Of a stretch of 64,000 nt of DNA, positions 39,353 through 47,467 are shown in pieces (position 1 is the stretch's first letter; every line of letters begins with the position of its first letter). This DNA is from Colwellia sp. Arc7-635. Its GTDB lineage: Bacteria; Pseudomonadota; Gammaproteobacteria; Enterobacterales; Alteromonadaceae. The notes beneath the pieces are model-generated. The model was not told where the DNA came from. It did not search any database and was given only the letters and a program-made list of their open reading frames with translations. The stretch covers positions 2,108,001 through 2,172,000 of the forward strand of contig NZ_CP034660.1 of the NCBI RefSeq assembly GCF_003971255.1, given 5' to 3'. Position numbers and translations under genes: made by a program.

Positions 39353-40212
39353 AGCAATTAATACTATCTAAATCAATAAATTTGTTTCTGTTAACTGGCT
39401 TCTCATTAATTAGTTTACCTTTATTAGCGCAAAGTGAAATGGCAGTAATGGAGAGTCCAAAAATGCAGCCTCAAGGTGGTGATGCACCTAAAGATGCTAG
39501 AGATCCACATGCCTATTCTGCTGGAACGACTTTAACAGGAGGTCCTTATGCATTAGATGGTACTAAGCGACTCAGATTAGCTGATGAGCATAAGTTTTAT
39601 GCATTAATAGGCGATCGCCTCGAATACAATGAGCAAGCCAACGCGGCTGTATTTGACTTACAAGCATGGTATGGCACTACTTTTGACAGATTAGTCATTA
39701 AAACCGAGGGTGATTTCAGCGAAGGAAGTCTTGAAGAGAATCAAACCGATATTTTATGGGGTCATGCCGTATCTGCTTATTGGAATACTCAAGCGGGTGT
39801 TCGTCTTGATTACTATAAAGAAGGTGAAAGCCGCCAGTGGTTAGCCTTTGGCTTACAAGGTTTAGCCCCTTACTGGTTTGAGCTTGATATGACAGCGTAC
39901 ATAGGTGAACGAGGTAATACCGCATTTACGTTAGAAGCCGAATACGAACTATTGCTCACTCAAAAGTTAATTATACAACCGCGAGCCGAAATTACGCTTT
40001 ATGGTAAAAATGATGTAGAAAACGAATTAGGAAGTGGCCTATCAAGTAGCGCGATTGGCTTTAGAGTTCGTTATGAGTTTACACGTCAGTTTGCGCCATA
40101 TATCGGCGTCGAGTGGAGTAATAAGTTTGGCAGTACCGCGGACTATGCGGAATCAAACGGGCAAAGTAAAAACGATAGAACCTTTGTAGCTGGCATTAAG
40201 TTTTGGTTTTAA
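39349..40212 (+). CDS. copB: copper-resistance outer membrane protein CopB/PcoB
   Basis: Outer-membrane beta-barrel protein, partner of the CopA oxidase. Signal peptide about residues 1-27 (ending LLAQS). The mature part begins with a short Met-containing segment, then amphipathic strands of the CopB family: DRLEYNEQANAAVFDLQAWYG, KTEGDFSEG, and the closing FVAGIKFWF with terminal Phe. The length of 287 is typical; the Met-rich N-terminal repeat of larger CopB proteins is short here. Coupled by a 4-base overlap to copA. Confidence 0.9.
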   Translation: MKQLILSKSINLFLLTGFSLISLPLLAQSEMAVMESPKMQPQGGDAPKDARDPHAYSAGTTLTGGPYALDGTKRLRLADEHKFYALIGDRLEYNEQANAAVFDLQAWYGTTFDRLVIKTEGDFSEGSLEENQTDILWGHAVSAYWNTQAGVRLDYYKEGESRQWLAFGLQGLAPYWFELDMTAYIGERGNTAFTLEAEYELLLTQKLIIQPRAEITLYGKNDVENELGSGLSSSAIGFRVRYEFTRQFAPYIGVEWSNKFGSTADYAESNGQSKNDRTFVAGIKFWF

Positions 40213-40390
40213 ATTTTATTAAATAACAGGTGCTTATGAATTTGTTGATGTTGACGTGACTTTTTACTGCTAATACTAATTTTCAGCGTAGGCACCTTTC
40301 CCAAGTAACAAATACAAGGAAAGGTGCTGTGTGGAAGTAAAATTTTGAACAACTTACTTTGACTTTAGTCGAGAGGTTAGTCTTAGAGAT

Positions 40391-40428
40391 AAATATAATA
40401 AGCCTTATGTATTAGGCTTATTATATTT
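40391..40428. terminator. terminator after copAB
   Basis: Perfect 15-bp stem, AAATATAATAAGCCT at 40391-40405 and its complement at 40414-40428, loop of 8, followed by TT. It ends the oxidase operon. In the rest of the 313-base gap (40213-40525) only an imperfect repeat near 40292-40331 is visible. Confidence 0.75.
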
Positions 40429-40525
40429 TTAAAGAACAAGTAAATAATGTAGGTTTAACTCATTTACTTGATATAGATCACGACAATTTATCGATAATAA
40501 ACTAGGCTTAATATGTATAGGATGA

Positions 40526-40936
40526 TTGATGGGTAGTGCAGTGTTTACATTCAAAGGTTACGTAGTGCTTGTAATGATTTTGTTGTTATCGCAACAAAGT
40601 TTTGCTGCCTTGTTACCTATGAATTGTGATGACATGAAAAATGTTTCAATTGTTCTTACAGAAAATAATCCACACATGACCGCATCAATTCATGAACACA
40701 ACTCTTCATCACCAGATAAAATGTCTGCACATGAAAAGTGTGATGTTTGTGATTCTGGTGATTGTCGATGCAATACCGTCGGTCTATGTCTAAGCTCTAT
40801 GCATACAATAGCTTCGCAACAATTAAATGATCAACATGCTTTATTTGAAGATCATGGTAAAAGATTTATATTCCCAGATGAATCCCCCGACTCTGGTATC
40901 GCATTACATCCCTTTAGACCGCCCATTTCAATTTAA
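40526..40936 (+). CDS. small exported Cys/His-rich protein with RPPI tail
   Basis: A 136-residue protein of unrecognised family; start at 40526 or three bases on. Signal peptide about residues 11-28 (VVLVMILLLSQQSFA). The mature part has Met/His residues, a cysteine cluster (KCDVCDSGDCRCNT then Cys), and ends HPFRPPISI. The layout parallels the protein at 28401, though overall identity looks low. Placed between copAB and the merR/P-ATPase operon, it is likely a periplasmic copper-binding or sensor protein. Confidence 0.65.
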   Translation: MMGSAVFTFKGYVVLVMILLLSQQSFAALLPMNCDDMKNVSIVLTENNPHMTASIHEHNSSSPDKMSAHEKCDVCDSGDCRCNTVGLCLSSMHTIASQQLNDQHALFEDHGKRFIFPDESPDSGIALHPFRPPISI

Positions 40937-41083
40937 TCATAGGTTTAGTACGTCAAAAATTCGTACTTTAACTAGCACACTTTTACAGTGTTGGGATTAG
41001 TGATGATGGTCAATTTTCGCCCATTTATTTCTTATATTACTCTGCTCAACACTTTTTATTCATAACATATTTCGTTCTATCTA

Positions 41084-41114
41084 TTGACCTGTGTCTAAGA
41101 CACAGGTGTAAGCT
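41084..41114 (+). promoter_or_regulatory. MerR-type promoter-operator of the merR/P-ATPase operon
   Basis: A -35 box TTGACC at 41084-41089 and a -10-like TAAGCT at 41109-41114 are separated by 19 bases, the stretched spacing used by MerR regulators. The spacer holds a perfect dyad, ACCTGTGTC and GACACAGGT around 3 central bases (41087-41107). The MerR gene starts 58 bases downstream, so autoregulation is expected. Confidence 0.82.
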
Positions 41115-41172
41115 TGTCATGGGTTGATAAATAATCTTTTGATTTTATTAGATAGAAATAAAGGTTAAAGCA

Positions 41173-41625
41173 ATGAGAGTAACAGAATTAGCAAAAACAT
41201 TGAGTACAACACCCGACACTGTTCGTTATTACACTCGAATTGGTCTAATTGAGCCAAAGAAAAGTCCTGAAAATGGTTATAAATATTATGGCCAAACGGT
41301 ACAGCAGAGGTTGAAATTCATCTTAAATGCACGGCAGTTAGATTTTTCAGTTGATGAGATTAGAGAGATTTTAACTGAATCAGATAAAGGCCATACAGTT
41401 TGTCCATTGGTTAGAGAAATTGTTGAGCACAGGTTGGCTGGAACAGAAAAACAATTCCAATCAGCGCTGCTATTAAGAGAAAAGCTAAAAAACGCAATCA
41501 ATGATTGGCAGAGTAGGCCGGATAAAGCGCCCACTGGGCATATGGTTTGTCACCTTATTGAAGGTGAAGTGCTTGAAGGTAATGAAAATCAAGGAGATCA
41601 TAATGAACAAAATTATAAAAAATAA
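41173..41625 (+). CDS. MerR-family heavy-metal regulator
   Basis: A 150-residue MerR-type activator: N-terminal winged helix ([25 protein letters not shown]) and a long dimerisation helix. Two cysteines only: Cys77 in GHTVCPLV and Cys126 in GHMVCHLIE. In CueR-type monovalent-metal sensors the residue at position 77 is Ser and two cysteines lie at 112 and 120; a Cys at 77 is the mark of divalent or mercury sensors such as ZntR and MerR. It precedes, and overlaps by 23 bases, a Cu(I)-type P-ATPase gene. So the metal specificity is mixed by sequence criteria. Confidence 0.85.
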   Translation: MRVTELAKTLSTTPDTVRYYTRIGLIEPKKSPENGYKYYGQTVQQRLKFILNARQLDFSVDEIREILTESDKGHTVCPLVREIVEHRLAGTEKQFQSALLLREKLKNAINDWQSRPDKAPTGHMVCHLIEGEVLEGNENQGDHNEQNYKK

Positions 41626-43879
41626 TACCGACAAAAAAACTCAAGAATTGATTATTGATGGGGCTAGCTGTGCTAGTTGTGTTGGCAAAATTGAAGTAGC
41701 GCTGCGAAGTATTGATGGCGTTGATAGTGCCGAAATGAACTTTGCACTTAGAACGGTTACCGTAACAGGAACTGTTGAAATAGAGCTTCTTATTAAAGCA
41801 GTTGAATCTATTGGTTATAACGCAAAGAGTGCTGAAGATAAAAGTGATGACGAGTTAATAGATGAAAAAGACATAGCAGACCAAAAATACTATAAAAGCT
41901 TGATGAGGCAAGTGTGGATCGCTTTAGGTTTAGGTATCCCATTGATGGTTTATAGTTTGGCTGGTGGGCCAATGACTGTTGACACTTCACTTGAACGAGG
42001 TGTTTGGTTTTTTATCGGTATTTTATGCGCAGCCATTATGTATTTTTCAGGTAAACATTTTTATATTGGTGCTTGGAAATCTTTTACAAATCACACTGCC
42101 AATATGGACACGTTAATCGCCCTAGGAACAGGAACTGCTTGGATCTATTCGATGGTAGTCGTGTTTTTTCCTATGATATTGCCTGAGATGGCTAGGCATG
42201 TTTATTTTGAAGCAACGGCAATGATTATTGGCCTAATTGATTTAGGACTAGCGCTAGAAGTAAAAGCACGAGGGCGTACAAGCGAAGCAATAAAACGCTT
42301 GATAGGTCTTCAGGCTAAAACAGCTCGTGTCGTGCGTGACGTAAACGGTAAACCACAAGAAATTGATATCGCTATCGAGCAAGTATTACTCAACGATATT
42401 GTTCGAGTGAGACCTGGAGAAAAAATCTCTGTAGATGGCATTGTAATCCAAGGGTATACATCTATAGATGAGTCGATGTTAACGGGTGAACCAATGCCTG
42501 TTGAAAAATCAGAAGAAGATGAAGTAGTTGCGGGCACGCTTAATAAAACAGGTTCAATCTTATTTAAGGCTACCCGTGTAGGCAAAGATACTGCCTTAGC
42601 ACAAATCATTAATATGGTTAAACGAGCGCAAAACTCTAAACCTTCAATTGGGCGTTTAGCGGATGTTATTTCAGCATATTTCGTGCCTGTTGTTATGATC
42701 ACCTCAATCGTCAGCGCATTAGTCTGGTTAAATTTTGGACCCGATCCCGCGGTAGCTTTTGCTGTCGTATCAGCAACAACCGTTTTGATTATTGCATGTC
42801 CTTGTGCTCTCGGATTAGCAACACCCATGTCGGTAATGGTCGGTGTTGGTAAAGCCGCTGAAGCAGGTGTACTTATTCGCAATGGAGAAGCGTTGCAAAC
42901 CGCTTCAAAAATCACTGCGATGATTCTTGATAAAACAGGCACTATCACTGAAGGTGCGCCTAAAGTGACTGATGTCCTTATTGCAGATGAATCATACAGC
43001 GAAAGCTATATTTTGAAAGCAGCCTCTAGTCTTGAAAGTGGCTCTGAGCATCCATTAGCCCAAGCTATTGTTGATTCAACCATTCAAAGTGGTATTGACC
43101 CTGAAACAGTCACGGATTTTAATGCGATTGCTGGGCATGGTGTTCAAGCAACATTTAAAGGGCGAGAATTGCTATTCGGTAATCAAAAGCTGATGTTAAA
43201 AAATGGTGTGCCGCTAATGGAGTTTGTTGAAAAGGCACAAAAGCTTGCTGATGAAGCAAAAACACCTATGTATCTAGCTATCGATAAAAAACTTGCTGCA
43301 ATTATTGCCGTATCTGATCCAATTAAAGCAGACTCTGTTTCAGCGATTAAGCGATTACAAGCTAATGGTATCCGTGTGGTAATGCTTACTGGCGATAACA
43401 AAGCTACCGCTAATGCTGTGGCAAAAAAAGTGGGGATTACAGAAGTTTTTGCCGAAGTTCTTCCTGAAGATAAGTCTAATAAAGTTGCCGAGTTACAAGC
43501 ACAAGGTGAAATAGTTGGTATGACAGGTGATGGCATTAATGATGCTCCAGCATTGGCGTTAGCTAATGTTGGATTTGCTATTGGGACAGGGACAGATGTT
43601 GCAATAGAAAGTGCTGACATCACTTTAATGCGAGGATCACTACATGGGCTTGCTGATGCTATAGCCGTGAGTAAAGCGACATTACGCAATATTAAACAAA
43701 ATCTATTTGGTGCTTTTATATACAACGTGGCAGGCGTTCCTTTTGCCGCCGGTTTATTATACCCGTTTTTTGGACTTCTACTGAACCCTGTTATTGCAGG
43801 AGCTGCAATGGCATTTTCATCATTAACAGTGGTGACAAATGCAAATCGATTACGTTTCTTTAAACCACAAGAACATTAA
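41603..43879 (+). CDS. copper-translocating P1B-type ATPase
   Basis: Inner-membrane Cu(I)-exporting ATPase (CopA/P1B-1 type), 758 residues from the ATG at 41603, chosen because AAGGAG lies 6 bases upstream. One N-terminal metal-binding domain with GASCASC (Cys23, Cys26), eight transmembrane helices, CPC in helix 6 ([11 protein letters not shown]), DKTGT phosphorylation site, [15 protein letters not shown] and the hinge [11 protein letters not shown]. Helix 7 YN and helix 8 [11 protein letters not shown] fit the Cu(I) subclass. It overlaps the regulator gene and probably reads on into the cupredoxin gene 23 bases later. Confidence 0.93.
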   Translation: MNKIIKNNTDKKTQELIIDGASCASCVGKIEVALRSIDGVDSAEMNFALRTVTVTGTVEIELLIKAVESIGYNAKSAEDKSDDELIDEKDIADQKYYKSLMRQVWIALGLGIPLMVYSLAGGPMTVDTSLERGVWFFIGILCAAIMYFSGKHFYIGAWKSFTNHTANMDTLIALGTGTAWIYSMVVVFFPMILPEMARHVYFEATAMIIGLIDLGLALEVKARGRTSEAIKRLIGLQAKTARVVRDVNGKPQEIDIAIEQVLLNDIVRVRPGEKISVDGIVIQGYTSIDESMLTGEPMPVEKSEEDEVVAGTLNKTGSILFKATRVGKDTALAQIINMVKRAQNSKPSIGRLADVISAYFVPVVMITSIVSALVWLNFGPDPAVAFAVVSATTVLIIACPCALGLATPMSVMVGVGKAAEAGVLIRNGEALQTASKITAMILDKTGTITEGAPKVTDVLIADESYSESYILKAASSLESGSEHPLAQAIVDSTIQSGIDPETVTDFNAIAGHGVQATFKGRELLFGNQKLMLKNGVPLMEFVEKAQKLADEAKTPMYLAIDKKLAAIIAVSDPIKADSVSAIKRLQANGIRVVMLTGDNKATANAVAKKVGITEVFAEVLPEDKSNKVAELQAQGEIVGMTGDGINDAPALALANVGFAIGTGTDVAIESADITLMRGSLHGLADAIAVSKATLRNIKQNLFGAFIYNVAGVPFAAGLLYPFFGLLLNPVIAGAAMAFSSLTVVTNANRLRFFKPQEH

Positions 43880-43902
43880 TTTAGCCATTAGGAGAATTAG
43901 AA

Positions 43903-44265
43903 ATGATGATAATAAATTTAATCGGTTTAGTGCTTATAGCCTTAATTGTATGGTGGTTTTGGCTATACAAGCCAGCAAAAGCAGTTGATGCAAGTGCTGA
44001 TAATATAACCGTAGTGGTCAATAACGGTATATATCAACCTTCTAGAATAAAAGTTTTTGAAGGAAAAAAAACAACGCTACAATTTTTAAGGAAAGACGGT
44101 AGTCCTTGTGCCGCTACTGTGTTGTTTCCTGCATTTGAAATCAGTGAAGAATTGCCATTAAATGCCAATAAAACAATAGAGCTTCCGTCGATGCTAACAG
44201 GGGAATATTTATTTCATTGCCCTATGAAAATGTATACGGGCACCTTAATTGTAGAGAAGGAGTAA
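43903..44265 (+). CDS. membrane-anchored cupredoxin
   Basis: A 120-residue protein: an N-terminal transmembrane helix (residues 3-23) and a periplasmic cupredoxin domain. Likely copper ligands: Cys in SPCAATVLFP near residue 67 and Cys/His/Met in FHCPMKMYTG near residue 108. The ligand set resembles plastocyanin-like anchored cupredoxins found with P-ATPases. It may accept copper from the ATPase in the same operon. A small protein gene follows within 3 bases of the stop. Confidence 0.85.
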   Translation: MMIINLIGLVLIALIVWWFWLYKPAKAVDASADNITVVVNNGIYQPSRIKVFEGKKTTLQFLRKDGSPCAATVLFPAFEISEELPLNANKTIELPSMLTGEYLFHCPMKMYTGTLIVEKE

Positions 44266-44268
44266 TTT

Positions 44269-44403
44269 ATGACTATTGAAAAAATAAGCGCAATTATTAA
44301 TGAAATGGTTTTAGACAATATTGCAAAAAAGCATTGTGATCATAGTGTCATTGATTTCAGTATTTCGTCTGTAAATACTGCATATGGAGTGAGTAATGAG
44401 TAA
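44269..44403 (+). CDS. 44-residue small protein
   Basis: A short reading frame in a tightly packed operon. GAAGGAG lies 7-8 bases before its ATG. The stop overlaps the start of the DUF2933 gene by 8 bases, so coupling is possible. Sequence begins MTIEKISAIINEMVLDN and contains a single Cys next to His (KKHCDH); no membrane segment or known domain. It may be a real small protein or the remnant of a larger copper-chaperone-like gene. Only context supports it. Confidence 0.5.
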   Translation: MTIEKISAIINEMVLDNIAKKHCDHSVIDFSISSVNTAYGVSNE

Positions 44404-44725
44404 TAAACCTCGTTCATTTTGGTCTACTCCTTCGGGCTGGGCAGCGCTTGGACTCATTGGGGCTGCTTCATATTTTTTATTGATGGAGCATACTCAACAT
44501 TTCTTCCAGTTTTTACCATTTTTAATTTTATTGCTCTGTCCTTTAATGCATGTGTTCATGCATGGAAGCCACGGAAAGCATGAACATATTACACAGGAAA
44601 AAGATGAACCTGCATCATTTCAAGAAACTACAAATAAAAATGGTGCTTTTAGGGATGGCTACATAGAGGGTCTTAAAGCAGGTAGAGAAGAAAAAGTGCC
44701 TAAGGAGAATAATGATGAACGGTGA
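44396..44725 (+). CDS. DUF2933 membrane protein
   Basis: A 109-residue protein with two close transmembrane helices (residues 14-55) followed by a His-rich cytoplasmic or periplasmic stretch (MHGSHGKHEH) and an acidic/Lys tail. Matches DUF2933, common in copper islands next to methyltransferase genes. Function unknown; the His cluster suggests metal binding. It overlaps both neighbours. Confidence 0.82.
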   Translation: MSNKPRSFWSTPSGWAALGLIGAASYFLLMEHTQHFFQFLPFLILLLCPLMHVFMHGSHGKHEHITQEKDEPASFQETTNKNGAFRDGYIEGLKAGREEKVPKENNDER

Positions 44726-45377
44726 TTACGGGATGTGGACTTTAGTGCTGCTGAACTCAGCAATTTTTATTTTTTTCGCCTTTAGTTTTGCTAAACCACA
44801 AACTAAGACCGATTGGCGAACTTTAGGTGCATTTTCGGCTTTTATTGTCGCTTTGTTTACTGAAATGTATGGTTTTCCGTTAACTATTTATTTTTTGTCT
44901 GGTTGGCTTACAGAGAATTATCCAGGTATTGATTTTTTCGTTCATGAAAATGGTCACTTATTACATACGCTATTTGGCTTTGAAGGCAATGCTCATTGGG
45001 ACCCTTTACATATAGCGAGTAATGTATTCATTATTTCAGGTTTTTTCATCTTATCTTCAGCATGGAATGTACTACATCAAGCACAAAAAGCTAAAACCTT
45101 AGCAACTTCAGGGTGGTATGCACGTTGTAGACATCCCCAGTATGTCGCTTTCATATTGATCATGTTTGGTTTTTTATTGCAATGGCCAACCATCCCAACT
45201 TTAGTTATGTTTCCAATTTTGTTAGTTGTTTATGTGCGACTTGCTAATAAAGAAGAAGGCATCGTTATTAGTGAGTTTGGAGATGAATACCTGAGTTACA
45301 TGAGTAAAACCCCTAGTTGGATCCCCAAGTTTAATTTAAATACATCATATAAGAAGCAAGGAGAAAATCATGAGTGA
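44712..45377 (+). CDS. isoprenylcysteine carboxyl methyltransferase-family membrane protein
   Basis: A 221-residue protein with five or six transmembrane helices and the PEMT/ICMT-like SAM site in the C-terminal half (TSGWYARCRHPQYVAFILIMFGFLLQW, then NKEEGIVISEFGDEYLSYM). These motifs resemble the Arg-His-Pro and Glu-Glu signatures of the family. It recurs with DUF2933 in copper islands; the substrate there is unknown and prenylated proteins are not expected in bacteria. TAAGGAG site, overlapping the DUF2933 stop. Confidence 0.8.
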   Translation: MMNGDYGMWTLVLLNSAIFIFFAFSFAKPQTKTDWRTLGAFSAFIVALFTEMYGFPLTIYFLSGWLTENYPGIDFFVHENGHLLHTLFGFEGNAHWDPLHIASNVFIISGFFILSSAWNVLHQAQKAKTLATSGWYARCRHPQYVAFILIMFGFLLQWPTIPTLVMFPILLVVYVRLANKEEGIVISEFGDEYLSYMSKTPSWIPKFNLNTSYKKQGENHE

Positions 45378-45735
45378 TTTTGACCATAGAGTAGGCGTAA
45401 AAGAAATAAATTTAGTGACGAGAAACTTAAAACTAAATAATGTGACCGAAGACAATCGAAGTGCATTAATGGAAGAGATTGATCATCTTTTTGGTATTGA
45501 TGAAGCTAGTTTCAATATGGAAGAAAAATCAATTTATCTTGCATATGATGCAACAAATATAAATTTAGATGGTATTGAGGATATCATCAAAAAACATGGC
45601 GCTGATATTCATAATGACTGGTGGACTCATACTAAAGAGGACTACTACAAATTTGTCGATCGGAACGTGAAAGATAACTCAGAACATACACCTTGGAGTT
45701 GTCATAAATCCCCTCCAGGAGCAGGAAGAAAATAA
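45370..45735 (+). CDS. HMA-like small protein of the copper island
   Basis: A 121-residue cytoplasmic protein with no signal. The first 75 residues have the beta-alpha-beta pattern of a ferredoxin-like HMA fold (INLVTRNLKLNNVTEDN, SIYLAYDATNINLDGIEDIIKKHG) but lack the CxxC pair. The C-terminus (WWTHTKEDYYKFVDRN, PWSCHKSP) has one Cys-His. Overlap of 8 bases with the methyltransferase gene. Function unknown; probably a chaperone-like partner in this operon. Confidence 0.6.
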   Translation: MSDFDHRVGVKEINLVTRNLKLNNVTEDNRSALMEEIDHLFGIDEASFNMEEKSIYLAYDATNINLDGIEDIIKKHGADIHNDWWTHTKEDYYKFVDRNVKDNSEHTPWSCHKSPPGAGRK

Positions 45736-45933
45736 CCTTTAAAATCATCTAAATTTATCAATGGCTGTAACTTTAAAGTAATAGTGTAAAAGGAGATATG
45801 AAAAATCATAATATGCTTCAATTGAATAAGTACTGATTAGTCTATTGCGTGGTGTAGATAATTCATGCCACGCAATATTACTTGAATTTTAGTGTACATA
45901 TTCAAGGCAGTAATTTTATTGAGGATAATTATT

Positions 45934-46210
45934 ATGGAAGGTTAATTTACTTTATTGCTATCCCTAGGACTATTTTAATTTTTAATACACTTTTGTAGTG
46001 GGGGACATGAGGCTCTTGGGCATCAGAAATAAAAGTGTTGTGCCTGCCTCTATTAAAGATCCCGCATGTGGAACTACCGTCAAAAATAAGAAGGGTATGA
46101 CAAACTTAGGTAATGGAATTTATTTTTATTCAAAGAAATGCCTGAACAATAACCTCGATGAATATGCTAAAAAAATTGATATTTTATCGTTAGCAGAAAA
46201 GGAAAGAAAA
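45934..46210 (+). pseudogene. eroded YHS-domain gene
   Basis: Decayed gene. From ATG 45934 after GAGGATAA, frame 1 reads MEG-stop-FTLLLSLGLF-stop-FLIHFCSGGHEALGHQK-stop, like the membrane-helix and His-rich start of small YHS proteins. The next part lies in another frame: DPACGTTVKNKKG, GNGIYFYSKKC and LDEYAKKI, matching the YHS pattern of DPVCGM, Phe-Cys-Ser and a C-terminal helix. The usual FCS is YSK here. At least three stops and one frameshift are needed, so unlike the G-run breaks this is real decay. The 3' half runs in frame into the DUF5676 gene. Confidence 0.65.
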
Positions 46211-46471
46211 ATGACTCATAAAATTTCATTTAAAGCGTTTGGCCATGCGACTAGTTTTCTTATTGCATCAACCTTTGTTGTTTGCGTTATTTTTGATTTG
46301 ATGTTCCCTGAGTATGCTATGTATTCACTTTGGTTGAAGCTGTTACCTGGATTTGAATGGATTACCTGGAAAGGTTTCTTTTTGGGTTTATTAGAAAGTT
46401 ATCTATATGGTTGGTACGTCACCTTAATTTGGGTGCCAATATATAACTATGTAAATAGTAAGAGTAAATAA
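46211..46471 (+). CDS. DUF5676 membrane protein
   Basis: An 86-residue protein with two transmembrane helices (FGHATSFLIASTFVVCVIFDL and FFLGLLESYLYGWYVTLIW). The conserved segments LMFPEYAMYSLWLKLLPGFEWI and GWYVTLIWVPIYN match DUF5676, a family in copper islands. The ATG at 46211 is chosen because it follows AAAAGGAAAG and matches the family start; the open frame extends upstream to 45998 only because the YHS remnant lacks a stop there. Function unknown. Confidence 0.75.
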   Translation: MTHKISFKAFGHATSFLIASTFVVCVIFDLMFPEYAMYSLWLKLLPGFEWITWKGFFLGLLESYLYGWYVTLIWVPIYNYVNSKSK

Positions 46472-46828
46472 AATCGTCCACGCTTAGTGAGATTGATAAT
46501 CGGAAATTCAGGATATTCAATAGCACAAAAAATAGCTTACAAGTGATATTCGACATGGATTGATATACATCAGTAGGCTGTTGACTATATCCAAGAAGTT
46601 GCATGTTTTTAGCTTAAAAGGGGGTAGTGAGCGTATCTTATTGGTAACAGTTGATAATTTATTTATTGTTACTTTGAATATTATTTTATGAAGCGTAGTT
46701 ATATTGTTTGTAACGTGGGTTCCACACACACCTTAGTTATTGATATTTAACGTTTTATGTTTATTTTTGGCATTTTAATTGCTTGTTACAACATACCTGT
46801 ATGAAATTTTGACACCAGAGAAATTAAT
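46472..46828. other. intergenic region at the right edge of the copper island
   Basis: About 360 very AT-rich bases without supported genes. No insertion sequence ends, tRNA or attachment-like repeats were recognised, so the boundary of the island is not marked by a visible mobile element. Confidence 0.5.
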
Positions 46829-47153
46829 ATGACTACCGTAAATAATTCCCTTCTTGCTCAAATGCAGAGTATGTCACTTGAAGCACTCGCAAAACCCCAA
46901 GCTAATAACGAAATTGTTAATAAACCTAATAATTCTTTTGGCGACTTACTTACCAATGCCTTGGAATCTGTGACTGAAATACATAAAGATGCAGGAAGAA
47001 AAATAACGGCGTTTGAATTAGGGGATAGAAGTTTATCGTTAGCTGATGTAATGGTAGCAGGGGCTAAAGCAGGAGTAGTCTCTACGGCAACTATGCAAGT
47101 TTCGTAACAAAGCTGTTGAAGGGTATAAAGAAATCATGAATATGCCAGTATAA
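46829..47153 (+). CDS. fliE: orphan fliE, frameshifted by an extra T
   Basis: Flagellar hook-basal body protein FliE, the adapter between MS ring and rod. The upstream part reads SFGDLLTNALESVTEIHKDAGRK, then FELGDRSLSLADVMVAGAKAG and TMQV, the FliE core. A T run at 47100-47102 has three bases; removing one restores RNKAVEGYKEIMNMPV and a protein of 107 residues, near the E. coli length of 104. As read it stops after 92 residues and lacks the C-terminal helix needed for the rod. No other flagellar gene is in the window, so this copy is separate from fliF, its usual neighbour. Pseudogene copy or sequence error; the first is more likely given its isolation. Confidence 0.78.
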
Positions 47154-47467
47154 TTATCCTTCTAAAATTAAGTTGTGCAATCTAAGTGATATATAATCTG
47201 TTAGCTCACTTTGCTATGAACTAATATCTAGGCTCTTATATTCATAGTGACTGTGTTCTCTCTCTCATCATGGGGAAAGTACACTGGATTAATGTTCTAT
47301 TCTATCTATACATGTTGAAATTTCAGCAATCGCTTAGGTGGCTAAGCTGACTATTTCTTGAGATAAATTAACGTTTAAATTCTGTCTATTTTGTGGAAAA
47401 AGTGATCATTAGAAGGCAATCTCATTCAGTGATTGCCTAAATATTCGATTATTTTTTTTACTCGCTT
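47154..47467. other. intergenic region between fliE and the MFS gene
   Basis: 314 bases between convergent genes; no coding signal. Only the hairpin at 47414-47438 stands out. Confidence 0.5.
47414..47438 (-). terminator. hairpin downstream of the MFS gene
   Basis: An 8-bp stem AGGCAATC / GATTGCCT with a 9-base loop. It lies 30 bases past the MFS stop on minus; a T-rich stretch follows on plus, so it may also end transcripts from fliE. Confidence 0.45.

Noticed and set aside
40292-40331. Inverted repeat GCACCTTTCC / GGAAAAGGTGC after copB
   Set aside because: Imperfect with unequal T/A tracts and a 16-base loop; the perfect hairpin at 40391-40428 is the better terminator.
42310-43725. Long open frames on the minus strand opposite the P-type ATPase gene
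   Set aside because: They lie antisense to a gene with complete P1B motifs, have no recognisable domain or ribosome binding site, and reflect its codon composition.
45798-45836. 12-codon frame after AAAAGGAGAT
   Set aside because: Strong ribosome binding site but no support for so short a product; probably a remnant start of a lost gene, noted only here.
45998-46471. A 157-residue YHS-DUF5676 fusion protein
   Set aside because: The YHS start lies in another frame with stops, the true DUF5676 start has its own ribosome binding site, and the fusion frame merely lacks a stop.
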